Assembly (NCBI RefSeq): GCF_963676275.1
Contig: NZ_OY781091.1
Location: forward strand, 3,822,775-3,886,774
Reading direction: 5' to 3'
Length of the DNA: 64,000 nt
From: an uncultured Cohaesibacter sp.
GTDB lineage: Bacteria; Pseudomonadota; Alphaproteobacteria; Rhizobiales; Cohaesibacteraceae
Numbering within the stretch: position 1 is the stretch's first letter; each line of letters begins with the position of its first letter. The notes under the pieces are model-generated. The model did not search any database. It had not been told where the DNA came from and saw only the letters and a list, made by a program, of their open reading frames with translations. Made by a program: the position numbers and the translations under genes. Of the stretch, positions 42,893-51,793 are shown piece by piece.

Positions 42893-42908
42893 CAAAGTTG
42901 GACTGCGA

Positions 42909-43949
42909 TTATTTATATTCTTCGATATTGGCCATCAGGGCATTCAGCATGTCGGTGCCTTCCGCGCCGAACTGCTCTTCGATCAGCTTGCGCACGGCAG
43001 GCTGGGCAATGGCGGCGAATTTGGCCGATTCTTCCGGGCTGACTGCGTTGATTTCCATTTTCTTGGCCAGCTTCGGCAGACCCTTGTCAGATGCTTCGAT
43101 GATGCGCGAAATACCACGACCGGCATTGGTTGCCACCTCGGAAGCCCAATCGACAATTGCCTTATGCTCTGGCTTGAGATTGTTGTAGAAATCGCCATTC
43201 ATGAACCAGACATATGGCGTGATGACATGGTTGGTGATGGAGAGATATTTCTGCACCTCATCGAACTTGGCGAAGGCAATGATCGGGATCGGGTTCATCT
43301 GGCCATCGGCAACACCGGTCTGCAGCGCCGTGTAGACTTCCGCCCATGGCAACGGCGTGGACTGGGCACCGAGCGAATTGACCATGGCCTGATGGGTTGG
43401 CAGGGTCATGGTGCGCAGGCGCAGCCCCTTCATGTCTTCAACCGTCTTGATCGGGCGCTTGGAGTTGGTGAAGGCAAAGAAGCCGCCACTATCCAGCAGG
43501 GCCAGCGTATGCAGGCCGGTCTTGGCATCCATGTCGGCAGCAAATTTCTTGCCGAAGTCGCTCTCCAGCGACATCACCTTGTCTGACACATAGATATTGG
43601 GGAAGGCAAAGGGAATGTCGAACACACCAACCAGCGGATAATGCTGGGCCACGCCGCCGGACGAGGAAATACAGGATTCCACGATGCCGTCACGCACCTG
43701 CTGGATGACTTCATTATCCTTGCCAAGCTGTCCGTTCGGGAAGAGTTTCACCTCGATTTCGCCATTTGACGCAGTTTCCACCAGCGACTTGAACACGGCG
43801 GTCATGGCGCCGGAATGGCTTTCAGTCGGATCGGCAGGGTTCAGATGGCCAATGCGGATGGTGACATCGGCAGCAAGCGCCGTCCCGGCCATCACAGTGG
43901 CTGCGAAGGCTCCCAACATCACAGACTTGACGGAATTCATAAGCTTCAT
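42909..43949 (-). CDS. TRAP transporter substrate-binding protein (ureide operon)
   Basis: A 346-residue DctP-family periplasmic binding protein. Its signal peptide is MKLMNSVKSVMLGAFAATVMAGTALAA, followed by DVTIRIGHLNPADPTESHSG. The substrate-carboxylate arginine region is MKGLRLRTMTLPTHQAM, with VADGQMNPIPIIAFAKFDEV. I chose the ATG at 43947-43949, which has GGAGC seven bases upstream; the frame stays open far upstream but overlaps nothing useful. It follows its DctM gene, giving the unusual order Q-M-P. It presumably binds a carboxylated ureide or amino acid. Confidence 0.92.
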   Translation of the reverse strand: MKLMNSVKSVMLGAFAATVMAGTALAADVTIRIGHLNPADPTESHSGAMTAVFKSLVETASNGEIEVKLFPNGQLGKDNEVIQQVRDGIVESCISSSGGVAQHYPLVGVFDIPFAFPNIYVSDKVMSLESDFGKKFAADMDAKTGLHTLALLDSGGFFAFTNSKRPIKTVEDMKGLRLRTMTLPTHQAMVNSLGAQSTPLPWAEVYTALQTGVADGQMNPIPIIAFAKFDEVQKYLSITNHVITPYVWFMNGDFYNNLKPEHKAIVDWASEVATNAGRGISRIIEASDKGLPKLAKKMEINAVSPEESAKFAAIAQPAVRKLIEEQFGAEGTDMLNALMANIEEYK

Positions 43950-43981
43950 GTGATTGCTCCAATTGTTCTTTTTACTCTGGA

Positions 43982-45262
43982 TTAAAATCCCAGCAGCCTT
44001 GGCACGAACAGGGTCATGTCCTCCCAGAATGCGACCAGAAACAGGACCGCAATTTCTGCCAGAAGGAAGGGCCATAGGGACTTGGTGATATTTTCTATTT
44101 TTTCTTTGGTGACCGATGCGAGCACAAACAGGCACGCACCGACCGGCGGTGTCATGAGGGAAATATTCAGAGCCAGAATGATCATGATCCCGGCATGAAC
44201 CGGGTTCATCCCGATGGTCTGGGTAAGAGGCACCAGAACCGGTGCCAGAATGATGAGCGTCGCATTGATGTCCATAAACAGGCCGATGAACAGCAGCAAC
44301 AGCACGATCATGCCGATGATCACTTGCGGATTATCGCTGACCGAGAGGAAAAAGCTGGCGATGGCTTGCGGGATCTGGTTGAAGGTAAGCCACCAGCCCA
44401 GAATCGAAGCCGAGGCGATGATCAGGAAAATGATGCCGGTGATGCGCGTCGTCCGGACGATCATTTCATAAAGATCCTTGAAGGTGAGCGCCCGATAGAT
44501 CACCCCGCCGACAAACAGCGCATAGGCCACGGCAATGGAGGCAGCCTCGGTCGGGGTTGCAATGCCGCCCAGAATCGAGCCGAGGATGAAGACCGGCAGC
44601 ACCAGCGCCAGAATGCTTTCGCGAAAGGCACTGAAGATGGCCATAAGGCTCGGTCGTTTCTTCGATTTCGGCAGATTGAGCTTTTCACCAAGCGCGGCGA
44701 TCACCGCCATGCAAATGAGGCAGATCAGCAGCCCGGGCAGGATTCCGGCAGCAAACAGACCGGCGATAGAAACCCCCATGATCGAGCCATAGATCACCGC
44801 CAGCGTCGAGGGCGGAATGGTCGGCCCGATGATCGAACCGGCAGCGGTAACAGCGCAGGCAAATGGCTTGGAATAGCCCTGCTTGACCATGGCCGGTACC
44901 AGCGTATTGCCAAAGGCGGCGGCGTCCGCGGTAGCCGCGCCGGTAAGACCGGCAAACATCACCGATGCGACCATGTTGGAATGAGCCATGCCGCCGCGCA
45001 TCCAGCCCACCAGCGCATCGGCAAACTTGACCAGATTGTTGGTGATGCCGGAACGGTTCATGATCTCGCCAGCCAGAATGAAGAATGGCATGGCCAGAAA
45101 GGGAAACAGATCCAGCCCGGCGAACATCCGGTCCGGTGCCATGGAGAGGAATTTGCCCCCGCCCATATCCATGATTCCAACCATTCCGGCAACGCCCAGC
45201 ACGAAGCCGACCGGCATTCCGATCGCCAACAGTCCGAAAAAGGTAACAGCAACCCAGATCAT
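43982..45262 (-). CDS. TRAP transporter large permease, DctM (ureide operon)
   Basis: A 426-residue integral membrane protein with about eleven or twelve hydrophobic segments. DctM-family features are MPFFILAGEIMNRSGITNNL, ATADAAAFGNTLVPAMVKQGY, TAAGSIIGPTIPPSTLAVIYGS and MTPPVGACLFVLASV. It lies two bases after the DctQ gene and carries the Na+-driven transport step. Confidence 0.93.
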   Translation of the reverse strand: MIWVAVTFFGLLAIGMPVGFVLGVAGMVGIMDMGGGKFLSMAPDRMFAGLDLFPFLAMPFFILAGEIMNRSGITNNLVKFADALVGWMRGGMAHSNMVASVMFAGLTGAATADAAAFGNTLVPAMVKQGYSKPFACAVTAAGSIIGPTIPPSTLAVIYGSIMGVSIAGLFAAGILPGLLICLICMAVIAALGEKLNLPKSKKRPSLMAIFSAFRESILALVLPVFILGSILGGIATPTEAASIAVAYALFVGGVIYRALTFKDLYEMIVRTTRITGIIFLIIASASILGWWLTFNQIPQAIASFFLSVSDNPQVIIGMIVLLLLFIGLFMDINATLIILAPVLVPLTQTIGMNPVHAGIMIILALNISLMTPPVGACLFVLASVTKEKIENITKSLWPFLLAEIAVLFLVAFWEDMTLFVPRLLGF

Positions 45263-45264
45263 GC

Positions 45265-45783
45265 TCAGATCTCCACCCTGTCGGCAGCGGCAACACCATC
45301 GCTTGCAATAAAGTCATGAATTGCGACCAGCATCAGCTGACAGCAGGCAAAAATGGCGGCAATCGGCACACCCATGAAGGGCCACCCTTTGGGGATCTGC
45401 GCGATCATCGTGTAGCGACCAAAACCGCGCTCCACGAAACCGATGCCGTAAAAGAAAACCAAAAAGAAAAAGGCGAAGGCGACAAGGTCGAACAACACCG
45501 CCAGCCATTTGCGCATTTGCGGGGGAAAGCGCTCGAACAGCACCAGCACCCCGATATGTTCGCGATGGGCAATGCCGCTGGAAACCGCCAGCAGCGCCAT
45601 CCAGATCATCAGATAACGGGCCAATTCTTCCATAAAGGTCCAGTCCAGCGGCAGCACATAACGCACAAGAACCCCCAGCCAGACATCAAGAACCAGCAAT
45701 ATCATCAGGCCAACGCAGAAGCGCTCAACAAACCAGTTGACCCGTCTGCTCATCAGAGATGCTCTTCTTGCGAGAATTTCCAT
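45265..45783 (-). CDS. TRAP transporter small permease, DctQ (ureide operon)
   Basis: A 172-residue four-helix protein with FCVGLMILLVLDVWLGVLVRYV, WTFMEELARYLMIWMALLAVSSGIAHREHIGV and a C-terminal pair of helices. These match the DctQ layout. It is the first gene of the minus-strand operon, with its promoter in the 100-base gap shared with the divergent RpiR gene. A start at an internal ATG (residue 11) is possible. Confidence 0.88.
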   Translation of the reverse strand: MEILARRASLMSRRVNWFVERFCVGLMILLVLDVWLGVLVRYVLPLDWTFMEELARYLMIWMALLAVSSGIAHREHIGVLVLFERFPPQMRKWLAVLFDLVAFAFFFLVFFYGIGFVERGFGRYTMIAQIPKGWPFMGVPIAAIFACCQLMLVAIHDFIASDGVAAADRVEI

Positions 45784-45883
45784 GCAACCACTCCAGAAAG
45801 CCTGCCCACAGGGCGAGACTGAAACAGATGTAACAAAAAGTCAATATTGATTGATACTCTAGTTTCAAATATTGTAGGAGCAA
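45784..45883. promoter_or_regulatory. Divergent promoter between TRAP and RpiR genes
   Basis: This 100-base AT-rich spacer holds both promoters. CAATATT (45842-45848) and AATATTG (45868-45874) are inverted around an 19-base segment containing GTTTCA, and CTGAAACAG lies at 45818-45826. The TGAAA/TTTCA half-sites recur before the second RpiR gene and before the ABC operon, so they are candidate RpiR sites. Confidence 0.45.
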
Positions 45884-46753
45884 ATGAAAAACGCCGAGGC
45901 GAATATGAGTGACAAAAGAGCCAAGTCGATCGAGGTCCGCATTCATGAGGAATATGATCAGTTGCCCGAATCCGAGCGCAAGCTCGCGGACGCCATTCTT
46001 GATTCGCCCGGCGATCTCAGTTCCTACACGGCAACGGAGCTGACCGCGCTGGCAGGCGTATCGAAAGCGGCAGGAACCCGCCTTTTCCGCCGTCTCGGCT
46101 TTGCCAATTTCGAAGAGGCGAAATTGCTGGCCCGTGACCGGACGCACTGGGGTTCACCGCTCTATCTGGAGCGCAAGAGCCGCAAGAATGTCATTCCGAT
46201 CTCCGACTATCTCAAGGAAGAGATCAGCGTTCTGCAAAACAGTCTGATGCGACTCAACCCGGAAGATATCGACGCGGTCTGTGAAAAGATTCTCGCTGCC
46301 CGCCGCATCTATCTGCTTGGTTACAGAAACAGCAACATGCTCGCCAACTATCTGCGCTGGCAGTTGCTGCAATTTCGCGGTGATGTGCAACTGATGCCCA
46401 CCGGCGGAGAAACGGTTGGCGAATATATCGGAGATTTCCTGCCCGAAGATCTGCTGATCGTCTTTGCCCTGAGGCGACGCCCTGTCCGACTGGAAGCGAT
46501 CATGCGGGCCAGCAAGGAAAAGAATATCCCCATCCTGCTCTTCATCGACCCGACCGCCCGCGGCCAACCCGGACTGGCCGACTGGACCTTCATCACCCAT
46601 GTTGAAACCAGCACCACCTTCGACAGCCTGTCCGCCGCTCTCTCGGTGGCCCGCTATATCGCGATTGCCTCGCTCAACCGGGCTGGCGCGCGGGGGCGGG
46701 CGCATCTGGAACGGATCGAGCGCCAACATGAAGCACTGGGAGAATTCGAATAG
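45884..46753 (+). CDS. RpiR-family regulator 1
   Basis: A 289-residue regulator. The N-terminal RpiR helix-turn-helix (about 15-90) contains YDQLPESERKLADAILDSPG and ELTALAGVSKAAGTRLFRRLGF. The SIS sugar-phosphate-binding-like domain (about 125-270) includes RRIYLLGYRNSNMLANYLRW, LLIVFALRRRPVRL and FDSLSAALSVARYIAIASL. AGGAG precedes the ATG by five bases. Divergent from the ureide TRAP operon and followed by a paralogue. SIS domains in this subgroup need not bind sugars. Confidence 0.9.
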   Translation: MKNAEANMSDKRAKSIEVRIHEEYDQLPESERKLADAILDSPGDLSSYTATELTALAGVSKAAGTRLFRRLGFANFEEAKLLARDRTHWGSPLYLERKSRKNVIPISDYLKEEISVLQNSLMRLNPEDIDAVCEKILAARRIYLLGYRNSNMLANYLRWQLLQFRGDVQLMPTGGETVGEYIGDFLPEDLLIVFALRRRPVRLEAIMRASKEKNIPILLFIDPTARGQPGLADWTFITHVETSTTFDSLSAALSVARYIAIASLNRAGARGRAHLERIERQHEALGEFE

Positions 46754-46842
46754 CCGACAGCCACATCTGCCCGACGGGTTTTCCTGCCTGAATTTCAAGC
46801 TTTCAATGTCACCGGCAAAAGTGATAGAAATGAAGCTCTATA

Positions 46843-46868
46843 ATGAAATTTTGAAAATTTATTTTCAT
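46843..46868. promoter_or_regulatory. Candidate RpiR operator before regulator 2
   Basis: ATGAAA (46843-46848) and TTTCAT (46863-46868) are inverted half-sites with an AT-rich centre that contains another TGAAAA. The site lies 20-45 bases before the second RpiR start codon and resembles the palindrome at 47799-47816. Confidence 0.45.
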
Positions 46869-46887
46869 CGTCGGGTGGCACAAATCT

Positions 46888-47784
46888 ATGAGCGAGCAAG
46901 ACAAACCAAAAGCAATCGATGTCAGAATTTCGGAAATTTACGATCAGCTCACAAGTTCCGAACGCCGCTTGGCTGACGTTGTCATCGAGTCGCAAAGCAA
47001 TCTGGCCAGCTTCACAGCCGGTGAGCTGGCCGACAGGGCCCATATTTCAAAAGCCACCGCCGCACGCTTTTTCAAGCGGCTCGGCTATGCCAATTATAAC
47101 GAAGCCCGGATCATGAACCGGCAGGCAGAGGACTGGGGGTCGCCGCTCTATGAATTGACCGGCATCGGCACCAAACGCCTCTCACAGGGCGACTTCGGAC
47201 TGCATATCGCACAGGATCTACAAAATCTGACACGCACGGCCGAAATGCTCGATGCCGACAGTCTGGCAAAGGCCATCGACATGCTGTCCCGCGCCAGACG
47301 CATCTGGTCTCTCGGCTTTCGAAACTCCATGGCTTTGGCCACTTATGCCCGCGCCTTGCTGATCAATATCAAGCCCGATGTGCGCCTCATTCCAAGCGCA
47401 GGCATGTCCTTTGGTGAAGAGCTGGCAGGCATGAACAAGCAGGATGACACCTTCCTCATTTTCGGCTTTCGCCGCCGCCCCGCCCAATTGCGCGACGTAA
47501 TGGAAGCGATCCATGAGGCAGGCGCACCCAGCATATTGATCACCGACATGACAGCAGGCCGCACCTCGCAGCTGGCCACCTTGACCCTGCGCTGCCATTG
47601 CCGCGGCCACACCATGTTTGACAGCTACGCCACCCCCATGAGCCTGATCAATTATATCTGTTCGGGCGTCAGCCAGTCGCTTGGCGATGAATCCGTGGAG
47701 CGCCTCAAGGAGATCGAAAAACTGCATGGCAAGCTGGATCAGCTCGGCGCACCGCTGCTTGGAAAGGAAGTGCATAAAAGTTAG
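46888..47784 (+). CDS. RpiR-family regulator 2 (paralogue)
   Basis: A 298-residue paralogue of the preceding gene, alike in both domains: IYDQLTSSERRLADVVIESQ, ELADRAHISKATAARFFKRLGY, then the SIS segment RRIWSLGFRNSMALATYARALL, FGFRRRPAQLRDVMEAI and TMFDSYATPMSLINYI. Tandem duplication followed by divergence is the simplest history. One copy may control the TRAP operon and the other the ABC operon, or they may form a hetero-regulator. The ribosome site is weak (GGGTGG). Confidence 0.9.
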   Translation: MSEQDKPKAIDVRISEIYDQLTSSERRLADVVIESQSNLASFTAGELADRAHISKATAARFFKRLGYANYNEARIMNRQAEDWGSPLYELTGIGTKRLSQGDFGLHIAQDLQNLTRTAEMLDADSLAKAIDMLSRARRIWSLGFRNSMALATYARALLINIKPDVRLIPSAGMSFGEELAGMNKQDDTFLIFGFRRRPAQLRDVMEAIHEAGAPSILITDMTAGRTSQLATLTLRCHCRGHTMFDSYATPMSLINYICSGVSQSLGDESVERLKEIEKLHGKLDQLGAPLLGKEVHKS

Positions 47785-47798
47785 TCAATTGCTCAAAA

Positions 47799-47816
47799 AT
47801 GAAACAATTTTTTCAT
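47799..47816. promoter_or_regulatory. Near-perfect palindrome upstream of the ABC operon
   Basis: ATGAAACAATTTTTTCAT is an 18-base palindrome with a single mismatched pair, lying in AT-rich DNA before the binding-protein gene. A second inverted repeat, GAGGTGATCG (47849-47858) and CGATCATCCTC (47869-47879), follows. Either could be the operator for an RpiR protein. Confidence 0.55.
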
Positions 47817-47930
47817 ATTGATCTTTTTTTGAAAAAGTATTTTAATCAGAGGTGATCGCAATCAACGACGATCATCCTCACCAGAGCAAGCGACACTCAC
47901 CCTGAGAGTGACTTGAAAGGGAACTTTTTT

Positions 47931-49013
47931 ATGGCTTTTCACATCAATCGCCGCGATCTGCTCAAGAGCGTGGCTGCCGGCGCCGCATTGGGCGCGCTAT
48001 CACCCATCAACCGCGCCATGGCCGCAACCGAGATTTCCTGGATGACCTGGGAAAATCTGGCCAAGCCGGACTATCTCAAGGCATTTCTGGACGCCAACAG
48101 CAGCATCGACATTGCCAAAACCTTCATCGGCACCGATGACGAACAGTTCGCCAAGCTGCGCGCTGGCGGCGCCGATTCCGTCGACCTGATCACACCGGGT
48201 CTCGACAAGGTTGAATATTATGTCGAATCCGGCCTGTTGCAGCCGATCGACTTCGACAAGGTCACCAACGGCAAGCTGCTCTATGACGCCTTTAAATCCT
48301 CGCCTCTGGGCAAGAAAGACGGCAAGACCTACGGCATTCCCTTCTATTGGGGCATCAACCCGGTTGTCTATCGCGCCGACCTGATGGACGGCGAGCCCGA
48401 TTGGTCCGTCTTCTTTGAAGGCGACAAATACAAGGGCAAGCTGGCCATGCGCGACTATGCGCTGGAAGGCATCATGATCGCCGCCATGTATCTGGGCATT
48501 CCGCGCGAGGAAATGTTCGTCATGGACGACAAGCAGCTTGCGGAAATCAAGAAAGCCCTGATGGCGCAGAAGAAACTGCTGCGCACCTACTGGAATTCCA
48601 TCTCCGACCTGACCAACCTGTTCGCGTCCGGCGAAGTGGTCTGCGCCTTCTCATGGGTCCCCCCCTATTATGATCTGAAGGCCCGTGGTCTCGACATGGG
48701 CATGGCAAAACCGAAACAGGGCGTCATCGGCTGGTGCGATACTCTGGCAGTGCCTGCTGGCGTGGAAGGCGAAAAGCTTGATGCCGTCTTCAAGCTGGTC
48801 AACTATCTGCTCGGCCCCGATTACGGCAAGGAACTGGCTGTTGGCGGCCCATATGCACAGAGCACCTCTTCGGCTCGTGACCTCATCACCGATGAACAGA
48901 AAGACAAGATCTTCATCAGTGATCTGAGCATCATGGACTCCTTCGTCTGGAAGCAAAATCCACCGCGCTACAATGAGTGGGTTGCTCTCTGGAACGAAGT
49001 CAAGGCCAGCTAA
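47931..49013 (+). CDS. PotD-like ABC substrate-binding protein with Tat signal
   Basis: A 360-residue extracellular binding protein of the spermidine/putrescine (PotD) type. The N-terminus NRRDLLKSVAAGAALGAL carries a twin-arginine motif, so export of a folded protein via Tat is likely. The mature part has ISWMTWENLAKPDYLKAFLD, SVDLITPGLDKVEYYVESGLLQP, IPFYWGINPVVYR and GWCDTLAVPAGVEGEK. The ATG at 47931 follows AAAGGGA; a TTG 18 bases earlier is unlikely. It heads an ABC operon that ends with the hydantoinase. The ligand may be a cationic or zwitterionic ureide or diamine rather than spermidine. Confidence 0.9.
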   Translation: MAFHINRRDLLKSVAAGAALGALSPINRAMAATEISWMTWENLAKPDYLKAFLDANSSIDIAKTFIGTDDEQFAKLRAGGADSVDLITPGLDKVEYYVESGLLQPIDFDKVTNGKLLYDAFKSSPLGKKDGKTYGIPFYWGINPVVYRADLMDGEPDWSVFFEGDKYKGKLAMRDYALEGIMIAAMYLGIPREEMFVMDDKQLAEIKKALMAQKKLLRTYWNSISDLTNLFASGEVVCAFSWVPPYYDLKARGLDMGMAKPKQGVIGWCDTLAVPAGVEGEKLDAVFKLVNYLLGPDYGKELAVGGPYAQSTSSARDLITDEQKDKIFISDLSIMDSFVWKQNPPRYNEWVALWNEVKAS

Positions 49014-49047
49014 ACCGACACTTTCCGCATCCTGCAAGGCATCTGAA

Positions 49048-50130
49048 ATGAACAAGAAAACCCCTCCTCTGTTAACGGGGATCGCGGTTCACAAGGAATA
49101 TGGTCCCGTGCACGCCGTTCGCGGCATCGATTTCACGATTGCATCAAACACCTATGTGACACTTCTGGGACCTTCGGGATGCGGAAAGACATCCCTTCTG
49201 CGCATGATCGGAGGATTTGAAGACATCTCCTCCGGTGTCATCGAACTGGATGGAAAATCGCTGGCTGGCACCCCGGCCAACCAGCGCCCCATCAACACCG
49301 TTTTTCAAAGTTACGCGCTTTTCCCGCACCTGTCGGTGAAGGAAAATGTCGCCTTCGGCCTTGCCTATCGCAACATGTCCGGCAGCGCGATGAATGAGAA
49401 AGCCGAAGCGGCCCTCGCCATGGTGCAGATGGGCGAAATGGCAGACAGACGCCCGCGCCAGCTTTCCGGCGGGCAACAACAGCGCGTCGCGTTGGCTCGC
49501 GCCATCGCCAATGAACCGCGTATCCTGCTGCTCGACGAACCGCTCTCCGCGCTTGACCGGCGCATGCGCAAGGATATGCAGATTGAACTCAAGGATCTGC
49601 AGCGCCGTCTGGGCACCACCTTCCTGCATGTGACCCATGATCAGGAAGAGGCCTTCGCCCTTTCGGACCATATCATCGTCATGAATGACGGGGCCATCGA
49701 ACAACAGGGAAGCCCAACTGAAATCTATCGCCATCCGGCCAGCGCCTATGTCGCTGATTTCATCGGCGGTGCCAATCTCATCGAAGGCAAGATCTCCGCT
49801 CTCGCCCAAGATGGCAAGGCCAGCATCGAGACTGCGGTCGGCAGCTTCACCGCTCCGGCAGCGCCCCATCTGACAGCTGGCGACAGGGCCGCCCTCGTGC
49901 TTCGTCCCGAACTGATGTCGCTTTCCTCCAGCGAGGGTATTCCGGCAAAGGTTACCCACACCGTGTTTCGCGGTGCCGAATGGCTGGTCGAAACAAGCCT
50001 TGCCGATGGCACCGCGCTGGACATGATGGTTCAGGATATCACCCCGCCGGAAACGGGCAGTGACGTTAGCCTCGCCTTTGATCTTGAGCGCGCATGGATC
50101 ACCGCCTCGAAGGGAACGCAGCAGCCATGA
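49048..50130 (+). CDS. PotA-like ABC ATPase
   Basis: A 360-residue ATPase with Walker [32 protein letters not shown], signature [15 protein letters not shown], Walker [12 protein letters not shown] and H-loop [17 protein letters not shown]-terminal TOBE domain begins near residue 285. The ATG at 49048 is preferred because an upstream extension would overlap the binding-protein gene. Its stop overlaps the next permease start (ATGA). Confidence 0.92.
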   Translation: MNKKTPPLLTGIAVHKEYGPVHAVRGIDFTIASNTYVTLLGPSGCGKTSLLRMIGGFEDISSGVIELDGKSLAGTPANQRPINTVFQSYALFPHLSVKENVAFGLAYRNMSGSAMNEKAEAALAMVQMGEMADRRPRQLSGGQQQRVALARAIANEPRILLLDEPLSALDRRMRKDMQIELKDLQRRLGTTFLHVTHDQEEAFALSDHIIVMNDGAIEQQGSPTEIYRHPASAYVADFIGGANLIEGKISALAQDGKASIETAVGSFTAPAAPHLTAGDRAALVLRPELMSLSSSEGIPAKVTHTVFRGAEWLVETSLADGTALDMMVQDITPPETGSDVSLAFDLERAWITASKGTQQP

Positions 50131-50996
50131 AACGCATCTCCATCGGCAATGCGCTTTCGGTTCCGGTCTTTGCCGCCGTGGCAGCGCTGTGCCTTGCGCC
50201 GCTGGCGATCCTGTTTGCCTATTCCTTCTTTTCCGTCAGCTTCGTGGCCATCATCAAGGACCCAAGCTTCAAGAACTATATCCGCATCGCGGGTAGCGGC
50301 ACCTACCGCTGGCTGATTTTCAAGGCCTTCCTCTCGGGCGCGGGCATCGCAGCCATTACTGCTATCATCGGCTATCCGGTGGCATGGTTCATCGCCAAGC
50401 GCGTCACCATCTATAAGTCCGCGCTGCTGACCCTGCTGCTTGTCCCGCTCTATACCGGCGATCTGGTACGCATCTTTGCTTGGCGCGTGCTGCTTGGTGC
50501 GGAAGGCGTGCTCAACAGTCTGTTGATCTGGATCGGGCTGGTCGACAAACCCATCGACGCCCTGCTCTTCTCGCCTTTGGCAACCCATATCGTGCTCGCC
50601 TATAATTATCTGCCCTTCATGGTCATTGGCCTCTGGCTGGCCTTCGAGGCGCTGGATGATCGCCTGCTGGAAGCCGCCCAAGATCTTGGCGCAAGCTCTG
50701 CCAGCGCCTTCCTGCGCGTCACCATGCCGCTCACCATGCCCGGCCTCATTGCCGGAGCCCTGATGGTCTTTGTCATGGTCGTGGGTGACTATCTCACCCC
50801 GCAACTGGTCGGCGGTGCCTCCGGCATCACCATCATCAGCGCCATCAACGACCTGTTCGGCACCGCCTTCGACTGGCCGCTCGGCTCGGCGATTGCCTGG
50901 ACCATGCTGGCCATACTGGCCCTGTTCTTTGCCCTTGCCGCCATCGTTATCAGCCGCTCAACGCTGGGCAAGGCGCTTGTGGGAGGGGAAGCATGA
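50127..50996 (+). CDS. PotB-like ABC permease
   Basis: A 289-residue permease with six helices. The N-terminus (VPVFAAVAALCLAPLAILFAYSFF) and EAA loop RLLEAAQDLGASSASAFLRVTMPLTMPGL mark the PotB type. It overlaps the ATPase and the second permease by four bases each, so the three are tightly coupled. Confidence 0.92.
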   Translation: MKRISIGNALSVPVFAAVAALCLAPLAILFAYSFFSVSFVAIIKDPSFKNYIRIAGSGTYRWLIFKAFLSGAGIAAITAIIGYPVAWFIAKRVTIYKSALLTLLLVPLYTGDLVRIFAWRVLLGAEGVLNSLLIWIGLVDKPIDALLFSPLATHIVLAYNYLPFMVIGLWLAFEALDDRLLEAAQDLGASSASAFLRVTMPLTMPGLIAGALMVFVMVVGDYLTPQLVGGASGITIISAINDLFGTAFDWPLGSAIAWTMLAILALFFALAAIVISRSTLGKALVGGEA

Positions 50997-51775
50997 TCTC
51001 TCGCAGGCAATCCGCTCTCGCCTACAGCTGGATATGGCTTGTCTATATCCTGATGTATCTGCCCATCGCAGTGATCGCGATCTTCTCCTTCAATTCATCG
51101 CAGATCATCGCCTTTCCGCTACAGGGCTTCACCACCGACTGGTATGCGCAGGCCCTCACCGACGGGCGATTGCTGGGTGGCCTGAAGCTGACATTTTATG
51201 TCGCCATTCCGACCGCGCTCTTCTCCACCATATTGGGCGCCATGGCGGCCCTTGCCCTGACGCGCTATCCAATGCGCTTTCGCTTCCTGTTGCTGATTTT
51301 CGTTCTGATGCCCTTTCTCATTCCGAAGGTCATTCTGGCAGTTGCCCAATTGATCCTGCTGGCAGACCTCGGCATCGGCCGCAGCCTTTGGACCATCATT
51401 GCCGGCCAGACCATCGTCATTCTGCCCTTCACCACGCTGGTCAATGCCTCGGTCCTGATGCGTATCGACAAGCGCCTTGAGGAAGCCGCCTTTGACCTTG
51501 GTGCAAGCCATTTCTCCACCTTCAAGCGGGTAACCCTGCCGCTGATGAAAAATGGCCTGATGGCCTCCTGGTTCATCGCTTTCGTGCTGTCATCCTCGGA
51601 ATATGTGCTGACATCCTTCCTTTCAGGGCGAGAACAGCCGCTTTCCATCCTGGTCGCATCGGATTTTCGTTTCAACGTCTCTCCAGCGCTTGATTCCATC
51701 GCGCTCATGCTGGTCCTTGCCAATATCGCCCTCATCGGCCTTGGTGAATTCATCCGCAGGAGATCCCAGAAGTAA
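50993..51775 (+). CDS. PotC-like ABC permease
   Basis: A 260-residue permease beginning MISRRQSALAYSWIWLVYIL with EAA loop KRLEEAAFDLGASHFSTFKRVTLPLM and PotC-like start features YLPIAVIAIFSFNSSQ. It completes the ABC importer and lies 18 bases before the hydantoinase gene. Confidence 0.92.
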   Translation: MISRRQSALAYSWIWLVYILMYLPIAVIAIFSFNSSQIIAFPLQGFTTDWYAQALTDGRLLGGLKLTFYVAIPTALFSTILGAMAALALTRYPMRFRFLLLIFVLMPFLIPKVILAVAQLILLADLGIGRSLWTIIAGQTIVILPFTTLVNASVLMRIDKRLEEAAFDLGASHFSTFKRVTLPLMKNGLMASWFIAFVLSSSEYVLTSFLSGREQPLSILVASDFRFNVSPALDSIALMLVLANIALIGLGEFIRRRSQK

Positions 51776-51793
51776 ATTGGAAAGGACAATCTC

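Noticed and set aside
47931-51775. Naming the ABC genes potD/A/B/C outright as a polyamine importer
   Set aside because: Family type is clear but the operon ends in a hydantoinase and faces carbamoylases, so spermidine or putrescine specificity is not supported.
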